A DNA stretch of 64,000 bases, from the NCBI RefSeq assembly GCF_002002705.1, contig NZ_MUNS01000025.1, forward strand, positions 155,972 through 219,971. The letters are read 5' to 3'. The translations under genes were made by a program, and so were the position numbers. Below, piece by piece: positions 48,413 to 57,348 of this stretch. Source of the DNA: Polaromonas sp. C04 (GTDB lineage Bacteria; Pseudomonadota; Gammaproteobacteria; Burkholderiales; Burkholderiaceae_C). Every line of letters starts with the position of its first letter. Position 1 is the stretch's first letter. The notes under the pieces were generated by a model. That model did no database searches, was not told the DNA's origin, and saw only the letters and a list, made by a program, of their open reading frames with translations.

Positions 48413-49372
48413 ATGTTGTCACGTACCGCCGACCACCTGTTCTGGATGTCCCGCTACACCGAGCGGGCGGAGAACACCGCGCGCATGATCGACGTCAACT
48501 ACCAGACCGCGCTGCTGCCGCAGTCGGCCGTGGTGGCGCAACTGGGCTGGCAGGGGCTGCTGTCCATCAGCGAACTGCTGCCGATGTACACCGCCAAGCA
48601 TGGCGAGGTCACGTCACGCGGTGTGATGGAGTTCATGGTCAGGGACGAAAGCAACCCGTCCAGCATCCTGTCGTGCCTGCGCGCCGCGCGCGAGAACGCG
48701 CGCGCCGTGCGCGGCACGCTGACCACCGAAGTCTGGGAAACGCAGAACCAGACCTGGCTGGAGGTCAACCGCATGCTGCGCGCGGGTGAATTCGAGCAGG
48801 ACCCCGGGCAGTTCTTTGAATGGGTCAAGTTCCGCTCGCATCTCTCGCGCGGCGTGACCGTGGGCACCATGCTGATGGACGAGGCGCTGTACTTCATGCG
48901 CCTGGGCACCTTCCTGGAGCGCGCCGACAACACGGCGCGCCTGGTGGATGTGAAGTTCCACGCGGTGCAGAGCGACTTCTTCGGCGCCGCCACCGAGCAG
49001 GATCAGGAGTACGACTTCTACCACTGGAGTGCGATTTTGCGCAGCGTCTCGGGCTTCGAGGTCTATCGCAAGGTGTACCGCGACGTGATTAAACCCGAGC
49101 GCGTGGCCGAGCTGTTGATCCTGCGTGCCGACATGCCGCGCTCGCTGCACGCCAGCCTCAACGAGGTGGTCAGCAACCTGCACCTCGTGGCGAGCGACGC
49201 GGCCAGCGAAACCCTGCGCCGCGCCGGCCGCTTGCGCGCCGACGTGCAATACGGCCGCATCGACGAAATCCTGGCCACCGGGCTGCATGCGTTTCTCACG
49301 CAGTTCCTCGACCGTGTGAACGAGCTGGGCGCGCACATCAGCCGGGAGTTTCTGGTGCCGGCGGCGGGCTGA
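48413..49372 (+). CDS. Alpha-E domain protein
   Basis: A 319-residue all-helical protein starting with the family motif SRTADHLFWMSRYTERAENTARM region and containing the ERADNTARLVDVKFH segment. The domain is found next to, or fused with, circularly permuted ATP-grasp proteins, and its start lies 2 bp after the ATP-grasp stop. It probably works with that protein. No enzymatic residues are known. Convergent with the toxin gene, 4 bp away. Confidence 0.92.
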   Translation: MLSRTADHLFWMSRYTERAENTARMIDVNYQTALLPQSAVVAQLGWQGLLSISELLPMYTAKHGEVTSRGVMEFMVRDESNPSSILSCLRAARENARAVRGTLTTEVWETQNQTWLEVNRMLRAGEFEQDPGQFFEWVKFRSHLSRGVTVGTMLMDEALYFMRLGTFLERADNTARLVDVKFHAVQSDFFGAATEQDQEYDFYHWSAILRSVSGFEVYRKVYRDVIKPERVAELLILRADMPRSLHASLNEVVSNLHLVASDAASETLRRAGRLRADVQYGRIDEILATGLHAFLTQFLDRVNELGAHISREFLVPAAG

Positions 49373-49376
49373 TTGA

Positions 49377-49670
49377 CTATACCCGTTTGACCCAGTAATC
49401 AGGGCGGCGTTTATGGGCCGCAATCGCCAGAACTTCGATTTCTCCGCCTACGGCACGGTGCAAAACGCTGTACGGAAAACCTGCAATCCGCCGTCTACGG
49501 ATGTCTGGCGGATGTTCAACTGCAAAGCGTTGTGGTGTTGCGCAAACCTGAACCATGGCCGATTCAAATGCGGTCAGGTAGCGGCCACCCAAACCGCGCT
49601 GGCGGGACTCATAGAACGCGACATGCTCAAGATGCTCGACCCGCGCATTCGGGTGAAAGAAATAGCTCAC
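49377..49670 (-). CDS. RelE/ParE-family toxin
   Basis: A 97-residue toxin of a type II toxin-antitoxin system. The FHPNARVEHLEHVAFYESR N-terminus and the IRRRRIAGFPYSVLHRAVGG core are typical of RelE/ParE-fold proteins. ParE members poison gyrase and RelE members cut mRNA; the sequence does not settle which. The start overlaps the antitoxin stop in an ATGA, so translation is coupled and antitoxin is made first. Confidence 0.87.
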   Translation of the reverse strand: MSYFFHPNARVEHLEHVAFYESRQRGLGGRYLTAFESAMVQVCATPQRFAVEHPPDIRRRRIAGFPYSVLHRAVGGEIEVLAIAAHKRRPDYWVKRV

Positions 49671-49891
49671 CGCAGAAGTGCTTGTCCCTCTTGCCGGACC
49701 TGCTCTGCCGGGATGCGCTGAACGCGGCCCTCGTCTATGTCTTGCGCTCTACGCGCCGCCTGCGCGAACCAGAGCTGCTCGATTTCCGGCTCCGTCAGCG
49801 TGTCGAGGCTGGACAGCAACTGCTCGGCAAGAGTCGCCCGGTCCTTGGCGGACAGATGCAAGGCTTCACGGCTGATGACTTCGATATTCAT
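49667..49891 (-). CDS. Addiction module antitoxin
   Basis: A 74-residue antitoxin of the TIGR02574-like addiction-module family. The helical segment LSAKDRATLAEQLLSSLD and the C-terminal half that wraps the toxin are visible. The start at 49891 was preferred over an upstream in-frame start because the extra residues are not family-like. Same transcript as the toxin. Confidence 0.85.
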   Translation of the reverse strand: MNIEVISREALHLSAKDRATLAEQLLSSLDTLTEPEIEQLWFAQAARRAQDIDEGRVQRIPAEQVRQEGQALLR

Positions 49892-49976
49892 GCGGAAATG
49901 GTAGCACTTTCCGCTCTTGTGGTTAGGAACGGGTGACCTGTTTGGTGGTTCCAATTCAGCAACAATAATGCGAGTC

Positions 49977-50459
49977 CTACTTTAAGAGGCGTACTAACTG
50001 TCTGACGTGATCGAGGCGCGCCATATTGTCGTGCTCGGCCGAGTCCGTGAAGACCATGACAACGAGGTCTGCAAACTTTGACATTGGTAGGTTCACGCCT
50101 TCGGCATCGCACTCCTGGCTCACCATACGGACGATGTCGGTGGCAGCCTCCACCGAGAAGGCTGGCGGCATTCCCGGACTAGGTCGACGACGTTGGCGTT
50201 GGCGTGGCGCTATGCTCCCGGCGGGAATTTCAACGGGCTTGTCAAGCTCGCCATTTGGCAACCCCAACTTGACCTCGTATTCGCGCGCATTGCCCTCGCT
50301 AACGTCGCGGTTCGGGTTGGGTCCAGTCATCTGCACAAGGAACGATGCATTACTGTAGCCGAGGCGTTGAGCCAACGTTGCGGGGCCGCCGCTGTCAGAA
50401 ATGAGGTTTCGCAGATTTTGACGGCGATAGTCTTTCAGCGTCGCCAATATTTCGCACAT
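49977..50459 (-). CDS. Phage-type HTH repressor-like protein
   Basis: A 160-residue protein whose N-terminal ~60 residues form a lambda-repressor-like helix-turn-helix (NLRNLISDSGGPATLAQRLGYSNASF region), followed by a basic linker with RQRQRRR (about 86-92) and a helical C-terminal tail. No LexA/CI peptidase dyad is evident. It lies upstream of the toxin-antitoxin pair on the same strand. A perfect inverted repeat directly before the gene (50479-50498) is the probable operator, pointing to autoregulation. Prophage or mobile-element origin is likely. Confidence 0.7.
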   Translation of the reverse strand: MCEILATLKDYRRQNLRNLISDSGGPATLAQRLGYSNASFLVQMTGPNPNRDVSEGNAREYEVKLGLPNGELDKPVEIPAGSIAPRQRQRRRPSPGMPPAFSVEAATDIVRMVSQECDAEGVNLPMSKFADLVVMVFTDSAEHDNMARLDHVRQLVRLLK

Positions 50460-50478
50460 GGATTCTCTCCCTCCCTAT

Positions 50479-50498
50479 AAATACAGTTTGTTGTATTT
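50479..50498. promoter_or_regulatory. Putative operator of the HTH repressor
   Basis: AAATACA-N6-TGTATTT, perfect 7-bp arms, 20 bp upstream of the repressor start in an AT-rich patch that would also carry its promoter. Confidence 0.65.
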
Positions 50499-50591
50499 CT
50501 CATCGTGGTTTGAAACATCGCTTTTCCGATTTTCCGCGTAGCTCAGGCCGATGAGCAGATCAAGCGCATGCTTCTTATATCAACCAGAATC

Positions 50592-51680
50592 TTACTGTCC
50601 ATCCCTCATCGCCGCCGCCACCTGCTGCCCCAGCTCCAGCACCGCCATCGCGTAGTAGCTCGACTGGTTGTAGCGCGTGATCACGTAGAAGTTCTCGGTG
50701 CCGGCCACATAGGTGGGCCCGTCATCGCCGTTTTCCAGTTCGATCAATGCCAGAGGGCCGGGGTTCTTGAGCGCATCGCCTTGCAGGACGGCACCCTTGG
50801 CCATGAAGCCGGCGACGCTGAAGGTGGGCAGGATGTCGGGCGCCAGCAGGGCGGCCAGGTCGAGCCTGGCGGGATCAAAACTCACGGGATAGGTAGCCGG
50901 CATGCCCGGGTGCCAGCCGAATGCACGGAAATAGTTGGCCACCGAACCGATGGCGTCTACCGCGCTGCCCGACAGATCGATCCTGCCGTCGCCATCGAAG
51001 TCCACGGCGAAACGGCGCCAGCTCGACGGCATGAACTGCGGCATGCCCATGGCGCCGGCGTAGCTGCCCAGCGGCGCCAACGGGTCCACGCCAGTGCGGC
51101 TGCTCAAAGTCAAAAACTGTTCGAGCTCGCCCTTGAAGAATTCACTGCGCGCCGCCGCCCGCGGGTGTGCGGTCGGGAAATCGAACGCCAGCGTGGCCAG
51201 TGCATCGATCACGCGAAAGCTGCCCATTTGCTGGCCGTAGATGGTCTCCACGCCGATGATGCCGACGATGATTTCGGGTGGCACGCCATATTCCTGCTCG
51301 GCGCGCACCAATGCATCGCGGTTGGCCTGCCAGAAGCGCACGCCGGCGCGGATCCGGATGGGGTCGATAAAGCGGCTGCGGTACACCTGCCAGTTCTTGG
51401 CGGTGCCCTTGGGTGCCGGCAGCATGAGGCGCGCCACGTTCGGCAGATAACAGGCCTGGCCGATCGCCTGGCGCACCCACGCGGGGTCGAGGTTGCGGCG
51501 CTGCGCGATGTCGTCGGCGGCGCGCATGGCGTCGTCACGCGTGGCATAGGCGGGGCCTTGTGTGGGGCCGCTGGCGGCCCCGGCCTGTACCTTGATTCTC
51601 AAGGGTTTTTGGGCTGTAGCCCCCGTGGACAGTGCGCAAGCCGCTATAAAAACAAGAGTAAATGGAATGAATCTCGACAT
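50592..51680 (-). CDS. mltB: Membrane-bound lytic murein transglycosylase B
   Basis: A 362-residue periplasmic peptidoglycan-cleaving enzyme (SLT2 family). Signal peptide about 1-23 (TGATA-QK) with no lipobox Cys at the cleavage site, so it may be a soluble Slt35-like form rather than a lipoprotein. The catalytic Glu145 lies in GIIGVETIYGQ, and MGMPQFMPSSWR and the FDGDGRIDL calcium-site-like loop are present. The start overlaps the stop of the upstream TgpA-like gene in an ATGA. A degenerate 17-nt repeat lies in the signal-peptide coding region. Confidence 0.92.
   Translation of the reverse strand: MSRFIPFTLVFIAACALSTGATAQKPLRIKVQAGAASGPTQGPAYATRDDAMRAADDIAQRRNLDPAWVRQAIGQACYLPNVARLMLPAPKGTAKNWQVYRSRFIDPIRIRAGVRFWQANRDALVRAEQEYGVPPEIIVGIIGVETIYGQQMGSFRVIDALATLAFDFPTAHPRAAARSEFFKGELEQFLTLSSRTGVDPLAPLGSYAGAMGMPQFMPSSWRRFAVDFDGDGRIDLSGSAVDAIGSVANYFRAFGWHPGMPATYPVSFDPARLDLAALLAPDILPTFSVAGFMAKGAVLQGDALKNPGPLALIELENGDDGPTYVAGTENFYVITRYNQSSYYAMAVLELGQQVAAAMRDGQ
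51643..51659. repeat. 17-nt dispersed palindrome, copy 7 (degenerate)
   Basis: GCTATAAAAACAAGAGT within the signal-peptide coding region of mltB. It is preceded by a CTGTAGCCC segment, as in the copy near 9183. Confidence 0.45.
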
Positions 51681-53686
51681 CAGCGGGGCCAGTGGAGTTG
51701 TTTGAATGCGCGTTGCAGTGTAGCCAGAGAGCCGTGCGGGTCTCTGGCATAGCGCTGCGCCTCGAGCTGCAGCAGCCATTGCACCAGGGCCGTGGCGGCA
51801 CTGCCAAAGCGCAGTTGTACGGCGTCGGCCATTTGCCGCGGCGGCGTGGTTGGTGCGAGGTCGAGCCCGGCCTCCCGCAGCCTGGTGCGCGCTCTCTCGA
51901 GCAGGCGCAGCCAGGGGTCGTGCTGGCGCCGCTCCCACAGTGTCCAGGCGGCGATGCACAGGCTTACCCCCACGATGATGCCGATCAACACGTAGCTCAG
52001 GTCTTCCCAACTGGGCGAGTCGAAGCCGAGGTTCTTGAGCAGGTTCAACTGCTTGCTCTGCGTGTAATTCAGCACCCACTGGTTCCAGTTGTTGTTCATG
52101 GCGTCCCACAGGGCGCGCAGGTCCAGCGCCAGGTCGGGGCTGACGCTGCCGATGGCCGAGGCGATGAATCCGCGCGGCGCCTGCAGCCGCGCCAGCGTGC
52201 CGATGCGCCCGGGGGCGACGGCGCCGGTCGGGTCCACGCGCACCCAGCCACGGCCGGCCTGCCAGACCTCGGCCCAGGCGTGGGCATCGCTCTGGCGCAC
52301 GGTCCAGAAGCCATCGACGCTGTTGCGCTCGCCGCCCTGGTAGCCGGTGACCACGCGCGCCGGCACACCCAGCGCGCGCATCAGCACCACAAAGGCCGAC
52401 GCGATGTGTTCGCAAAACCCCTGCTTGCGGTCGAACCAGAATTCGTCGGCGCTGTTGGGGCCGTACACGCCGGGCTCCAGCGTGTACACATAGCCGCCGC
52501 TGCGCAGTCGCGCCAGCACCACATTGACGAGCGTGGCTGCGTCGGCGCTTGCATAGCGCGGGTCGCGCCGAATTTCGGCCGCCAGCGCCAGCGTGCGCGG
52601 ATTGAAGCCGGCGGGCAGCGCGACATCGTCCCGCAAACTGGCCGTGGCGCGCTGTGGCCCCTGTTGATAGTCGACATGGCTCTCCGCCTGGTAGCGCACG
52701 ATGTCAGTGAGGGGGCGGTCGGTGCGCCATTGCAGATCGGGCGTCATCGTCAGCGCGCAGCCGGGCAGCTCGGGCTTTTGATCGGCCACATCGAGCACGA
52801 ACAGCCATGGCCGATTCGTGGGCTCCAGCGTAACTTCATATTTGATCGCGCTGCCAAATACCTGCAGATCGGCAGGCGCGCGCGCATGCGGTGCCAAGCC
52901 GGCATCAAGGCGTGACGCCCGAGGCCGCCATTCGCGGCCGTCGAACGCGGCCAGCACCGGACCGCGAAAGTACAGGTCGGATTGCGGCGGCACCGGTCCT
53001 GCAAAACGGATGCGCATGGCAATGCTGTCGTCCAGCGCCAGGCTCGCGATGGTGCCGACCTGCATGCTGGCCGAGAGCCCGCTGCGCCCGACCATGGCGT
53101 CGCTCGGAATGCCCCACAGCGGCGCCAGCCGCGGGAACAGCACGAACAGAACGGCCATGATGGGCGCGCCCAGCAGCGCCATCCAGCTGGCGGTTTTGGC
53201 GGCCTGCAGCAGCGGCGGCTTGCCCACCGGCATATGGGCGTTGACCAGTGCCGTCAGCAAACCCAGCAGCGCCACCAGCATGGCCGCGGCGGTGAGCAGC
53301 GACTGCGAGAAAAAGAAATTCGTGAGCATCGTGAAGAAGCCCAGGAAGAAGATCACGAACGCATCGCGGCGCGCGCGCAGCTCCAGCGTCTTGAGCGCCA
53401 GCAGCACGACGATCAGCGTCACGCCGGCGTCGCGGCCCAGCAGCGTGCGGTGCGTGGCCAGCGTGGCGCCGATCGCCACGACCAGCAGGCCGAGCAGGCA
53501 CCAGTTGCCGGGCAGCGGGCGCGAGGTGAAGGCCAGCCAGCCGCGCCACAGCAGTACGCCGGCGGCCAGCACGCTGCACCACAGCGGCAGATGGCTGACC
53601 TGCGGCAGGATGACCCAGCCGATGACCACCAGCAGGAACAGGGTGTCGCGGGCCTCGCGTGGCAGGGTGGCCAGGCGGGTCAGCAT
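51680..53686 (-). CDS. TgpA-family transglutaminase membrane protein (DUF3488)
   Basis: A 668-residue inner membrane protein. About five to six N-terminal membrane segments, then a periplasmic transglutaminase domain with a catalytic Cys near 425 (KQGFCEHIA), His near 466 (DAHAWAEVW) and an Asp in RVDPTGA, then a final membrane segment and a cytoplasmic tail. The family is called TgpA in Pseudomonas. In this layout it follows a MoxR-DUF58 pair, an association seen in many proteobacteria and likely reflecting a shared envelope function. Coupled to mltB by a 4-bp overlap. Confidence 0.92.
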   Translation of the reverse strand: MLTRLATLPREARDTLFLLVVIGWVILPQVSHLPLWCSVLAAGVLLWRGWLAFTSRPLPGNWCLLGLLVVAIGATLATHRTLLGRDAGVTLIVVLLALKTLELRARRDAFVIFFLGFFTMLTNFFFSQSLLTAAAMLVALLGLLTALVNAHMPVGKPPLLQAAKTASWMALLGAPIMAVLFVLFPRLAPLWGIPSDAMVGRSGLSASMQVGTIASLALDDSIAMRIRFAGPVPPQSDLYFRGPVLAAFDGREWRPRASRLDAGLAPHARAPADLQVFGSAIKYEVTLEPTNRPWLFVLDVADQKPELPGCALTMTPDLQWRTDRPLTDIVRYQAESHVDYQQGPQRATASLRDDVALPAGFNPRTLALAAEIRRDPRYASADAATLVNVVLARLRSGGYVYTLEPGVYGPNSADEFWFDRKQGFCEHIASAFVVLMRALGVPARVVTGYQGGERNSVDGFWTVRQSDAHAWAEVWQAGRGWVRVDPTGAVAPGRIGTLARLQAPRGFIASAIGSVSPDLALDLRALWDAMNNNWNQWVLNYTQSKQLNLLKNLGFDSPSWEDLSYVLIGIIVGVSLCIAAWTLWERRQHDPWLRLLERARTRLREAGLDLAPTTPPRQMADAVQLRFGSAATALVQWLLQLEAQRYARDPHGSLATLQRAFKQLHWPR

Positions 53687-53724
53687 GCCGGTTCCGCTGC
53701 TGGCATTGCGGGTTTGTGCCTGTC

Positions 53725-53745
53725 ATTCCCGGCTTGACCGGGAAT
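53725..53745. repeat. Palindromic hairpin (ATTCCCGG / CCGGGAAT)
   Basis: 8-bp perfect arms with a CTTGA loop, immediately upstream of the TgpA-like gene. This resembles the short interspersed palindromes (read in translation as 'HSRLDRES') found in many proteobacterial genomes. Confidence 0.6.
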
Positions 53746-53836
53746 CCACGGTGGTTGACCGTTGCGGCTGCCATCGGCGCAGGCCGGGTCTCGCTGCGGC
53801 GGGAGGGAGTCGGGATATGCGCCCGACGGCGCAGTA

Positions 53837-53864
53837 ACTTTCTTTTGCTTCGCCAAAAGAAAGT
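53837..53864. repeat. Perfect 11-bp hairpin in the spacer element
   Basis: ACTTTCTTTTG / CAAAAGAAAGT arms with a CTTCGC loop; forms the left border of the bracketed segment. Confidence 0.6.
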
Positions 53865-54368
53865 CACCAAAGAAAAGGCGAGCCGCAGACACGGCCCCTG
53901 CGGGGTGCCTTGCGCTGCTCGGGGCCAGCGGGAAGCGCGCAAACTCGCCCTGCGGGCTCAGACAGCGCGCGCTTCTTGATCCGCTTGCCCCTGCGCTGCT
54001 CAGCCGTGCCAGGACGGCGGGGACCGAAGACCAAGACCAAGACAAATTCAACACCAGATACAGGACCCTACAAGGACGCGCCATGGCGCGTCCCTGTTGA
54101 CTTGGGTGTCTGGCTGTTTCGGCTGTCCTCACGCCGTCATGAGGAGGCGAGTAGCGCAGGGCCGGGCGGATCAGGGGCGCAGATGTTTGAGGCGATAGCC
54201 GAGTTTCTGCGCACCCCGCCCGGCGCGAGCAACGCAGCGTGCCCGTATAGCGGGCCGATGAATCCGGCTCGCCTTTCTTTTGCTTACTTTGCTTTGGCGA
54301 AGCAAAGAAAAGTGAGGCGCCCGCCGGGGCGCAACCCGGCCAACCGGCGCATCCAAGGCGACGCGCAT

Positions 54369-55405
54369 TCAACATAACGCCAGCGCCTCCAGGCACCGCT
54401 TGCGATGCGCGGGACCGCTATCCGGCTGGATTTCCACCCCCGGCAGCCGCAACCCGTAATCGATCCCGAGCCGGTCTGCAGCCAGCACCCAGGCGCACAG
54501 CCGCGAGAGCCGGTGCTCGGTGCTGCGCGGACCGGCCTGCGCCAGGTCCAGCCACAGCTCGTAGCGCTGGACCTGCTCGGTGTCGCGGCTGACGAGCTCG
54601 TCAGAGCCGCGGGCCAGGGCTTTGGCGGCCTGTTTCCAGACCACCCGCTTCAAGGGGTCGCCGCGCCGGTAGGCCCGCACACCATCGAACTCCGTGCCGC
54701 CCTGCACCTGCGTTGCAGCCGGGCCGCCCGAGCGCGGTTCGCCGGCGGGCAACGGTGGCGCAAAAGCTTCCGGCTTGGGATAGACCAGCACCTGTGCGGC
54801 GGGCCGCCAGACCGTCCAGACACGGAACGTGCCCAGTGGAAAGCGGGTTTCGGCCGTCAGCGTGGGCGCGCGGTGCAGGCCGCGCTGACCGGGCTGGAAG
54901 GCCACTTGCACCGTGGCGCTGCCCTGCGCCGGCACGTCGGTCCAGGCCCAGTGATGGGCGCCCAGCACGGACAGGCCAATGCCGTGCCGCACGGACCGGC
55001 GCCGGCTCACAAGATTGATATCAAACAGGGCGCTAGCCCCCATGAAACATTCACCAGGCGCTATCAAGTTCATAGTGATGCCGCGCAGCGTGCCGTGGCA
55101 CACGTACATACCGACCACCGCGCTGCCGGCCAGCAGGAAGGTCAGCAGATAGCCCAGGTTGAGCTGGTAATTGATGGAGGCCACCAGCAGCACGGCCAGG
55201 GTCGCGCCCAGCATGGCGCCGGCGCGCGTTGGCAGGATGTAGACGTTGCGCTGGGTCAGGGTGATGCTGTCCGACAGCGGCAGCCGTGCCTGCCACCACT
55301 GGCGAACCAGGCCAACCGGGTTGAACCAGGCCGTTCGGGCTGAGCTTGTCGAAGCCCCGTGTGCTTGCAGCCCTTCGACGGGCTCAGGACGAACGGTGGT
55401 TGCGC

Positions 55406-55409
<4 letters not shown>
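54369..55409 (-). CDS. DUF58 domain protein
   Basis: A 346-residue protein with two central hydrophobic segments (LGATLAVLLVASINYQLNLGYLLTFLLAGSAVVGMY region) and a C-terminal DUF58 part with the conserved EFDGVRAYRRGDPLKRVVWKQAAK segment. The GTG at 55409 is the preferred start because it overlaps the MoxR stop as GTGA. A REP-like palindrome (55332-55395) lies inside the first codons and is translated, so the N-terminal ~30 residues are derived from the repeat. Functions with MoxR in an unknown assembly or envelope process. Confidence 0.88.
55060..55076. repeat. 17-nt dispersed palindrome, copy 8
   Basis: GCTATCAAGTTCATAGT in frame within the DUF58 gene, CTAT/ATAG arms. Confidence 0.55.
55332..55395. 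repeat. REP-like palindrome within the DUF58 coding region
   Basis: Two 23-bp arms (55332-55354 and 55373-55395) that are inverted copies with four differences, flanking an 18-bp centre. The arm core CTGAGC...GTCGAAG is a pattern seen in REP sequences of many proteobacteria; in translation it gives the familiar RPEPVEG and STSSART peptides. Confidence 0.75.
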
Positions 55410-56326
<917 letters not shown>

Positions 56327-56379
56327 GACATGACCATAACCGAAAAGTTTTCGGGAAATTCGAGACAAAGGCCGACGCC

Positions 56380-57333
56380 GTGAACAAGACAGGCTATTTC
56401 ACCCACCCCGAGTGCCGCAAGCATGAAATGGGGCCGGGCCACCCCGAATGCCCCGAGCGCCTTGACGCCATTGCGGACCGGCTGCTGATCACGGGCGTGC
56501 GTGATGCGCTGGATCTGCGCGAGGCACCAGAGGCCTCGCTGTCCGACATCGAACTGGCGCACGACCGCATGTATGTGGCGTCCTTGCGCGGCCTCTCCGA
56601 CGGGCTCAAGGAAGAAATTCTGGCCGGCGGTCCCGCCTATGCCCAGGTGGACCCGGACACCGCCATGAACGAGCACACCTGGGATGCGGCGCTGCATGCG
56701 GTCGGGGCGGTACTGGCGGCGACCGACGCGGTGGTGGCGGGCGAACTGGAAAACGCGTTTTGCGCGATACGCCCGCCCGGGCACCATGCGGGCCGCAACA
56801 AGGCCATGGGCTTCTGCTTTTTCAACAACGTGGCCATCGGCGCCAAATATGCGCTGGAGCGGCATGGCCTGAAGCGCGTCGCGATCGTGGACTTCGACGT
56901 GCACCATGGCAACGGCACCGAGGACATCCTGAGCGGCGACGACCGGGTGCTGATGGTGGGTTTCTTTCAACACCCGTTTTACCCATATACCGGCACCGAA
57001 TTCCCGGCCGACAACATGGTGAATGTGCCGGTGCCGGCCTACACGCGCGGCATGGCCATCCGCGAGTTGATCGACATCGTCTGGCTGCCGCGCCTGGACG
57101 CCTTCAAGCCCGAGATGATTTTCATGAGTGCCGGTTTCGATGCGCACCGCGAGGACGACATGGGCCAGCTCGGCCTGACCGAGCAGGACTACGCCTGGAT
57201 CACCTGGCGCATCAAGGAGATGGCCCGGCGCCATGCCAAAGGCCGCATCGTCTCCTGCCTGGAGGGTGGCTATAACCTGAGTGCATTGGCGCGCAGCGTG
57301 GAAGCGCACCTGCGTGTGCTGGCCGACGTTTGA
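56380..57333 (+). CDS. Histone deacetylase-like amidohydrolase
   Basis: A 317-residue member of the HDAC/acetylpolyamine amidohydrolase superfamily. The active-site His pair H135-H136 (RPPGHHAGRN), the metal-binding DFDVHHGNGT segment (171-180) and SAGFDAH are present. Translation starts at a GTG. Substrate could be an acetylated polyamine or small amide rather than a histone. Divergent from MoxR. Confidence 0.92.
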   Translation: MNKTGYFTHPECRKHEMGPGHPECPERLDAIADRLLITGVRDALDLREAPEASLSDIELAHDRMYVASLRGLSDGLKEEILAGGPAYAQVDPDTAMNEHTWDAALHAVGAVLAATDAVVAGELENAFCAIRPPGHHAGRNKAMGFCFFNNVAIGAKYALERHGLKRVAIVDFDVHHGNGTEDILSGDDRVLMVGFFQHPFYPYTGTEFPADNMVNVPVPAYTRGMAIRELIDIVWLPRLDAFKPEMIFMSAGFDAHREDDMGQLGLTEQDYAWITWRIKEMARRHAKGRIVSCLEGGYNLSALARSVEAHLRVLADV

Positions 57334-57348
57334 CCGGGAGGAGCTTGC

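Larger units (their letters stand above)
53687..54368. repeat. Repeat-rich spacer, probable dispersed repetitive element
   Basis: About 680 bp between the TgpA-like and DUF58 genes with no credible gene. It has three hairpins: ATTCCCGG/CCGGGAAT at 53725-53745; ACTTTCTTTTG/CAAAAGAAAGT at 53837-53864 (11-bp arms, 6-nt loop); and CTTTGCTT/AAGCAAAG near 54289-54309. An AAAGAAAAGGCGAGCCG-like segment near 53870 returns in inverted form near 54270, so the middle is bracketed by inverted copies. Open frames inside are low-complexity and I do not call them genes. Confidence 0.65.

Noticed and set aside
53738..54396. Open frames in the spacer between the TgpA-like and DUF58 genes
   Set aside because: They run through hairpins and inverted repeats, exist on both strands and have low-complexity translations, so they are treated as repeat-derived.
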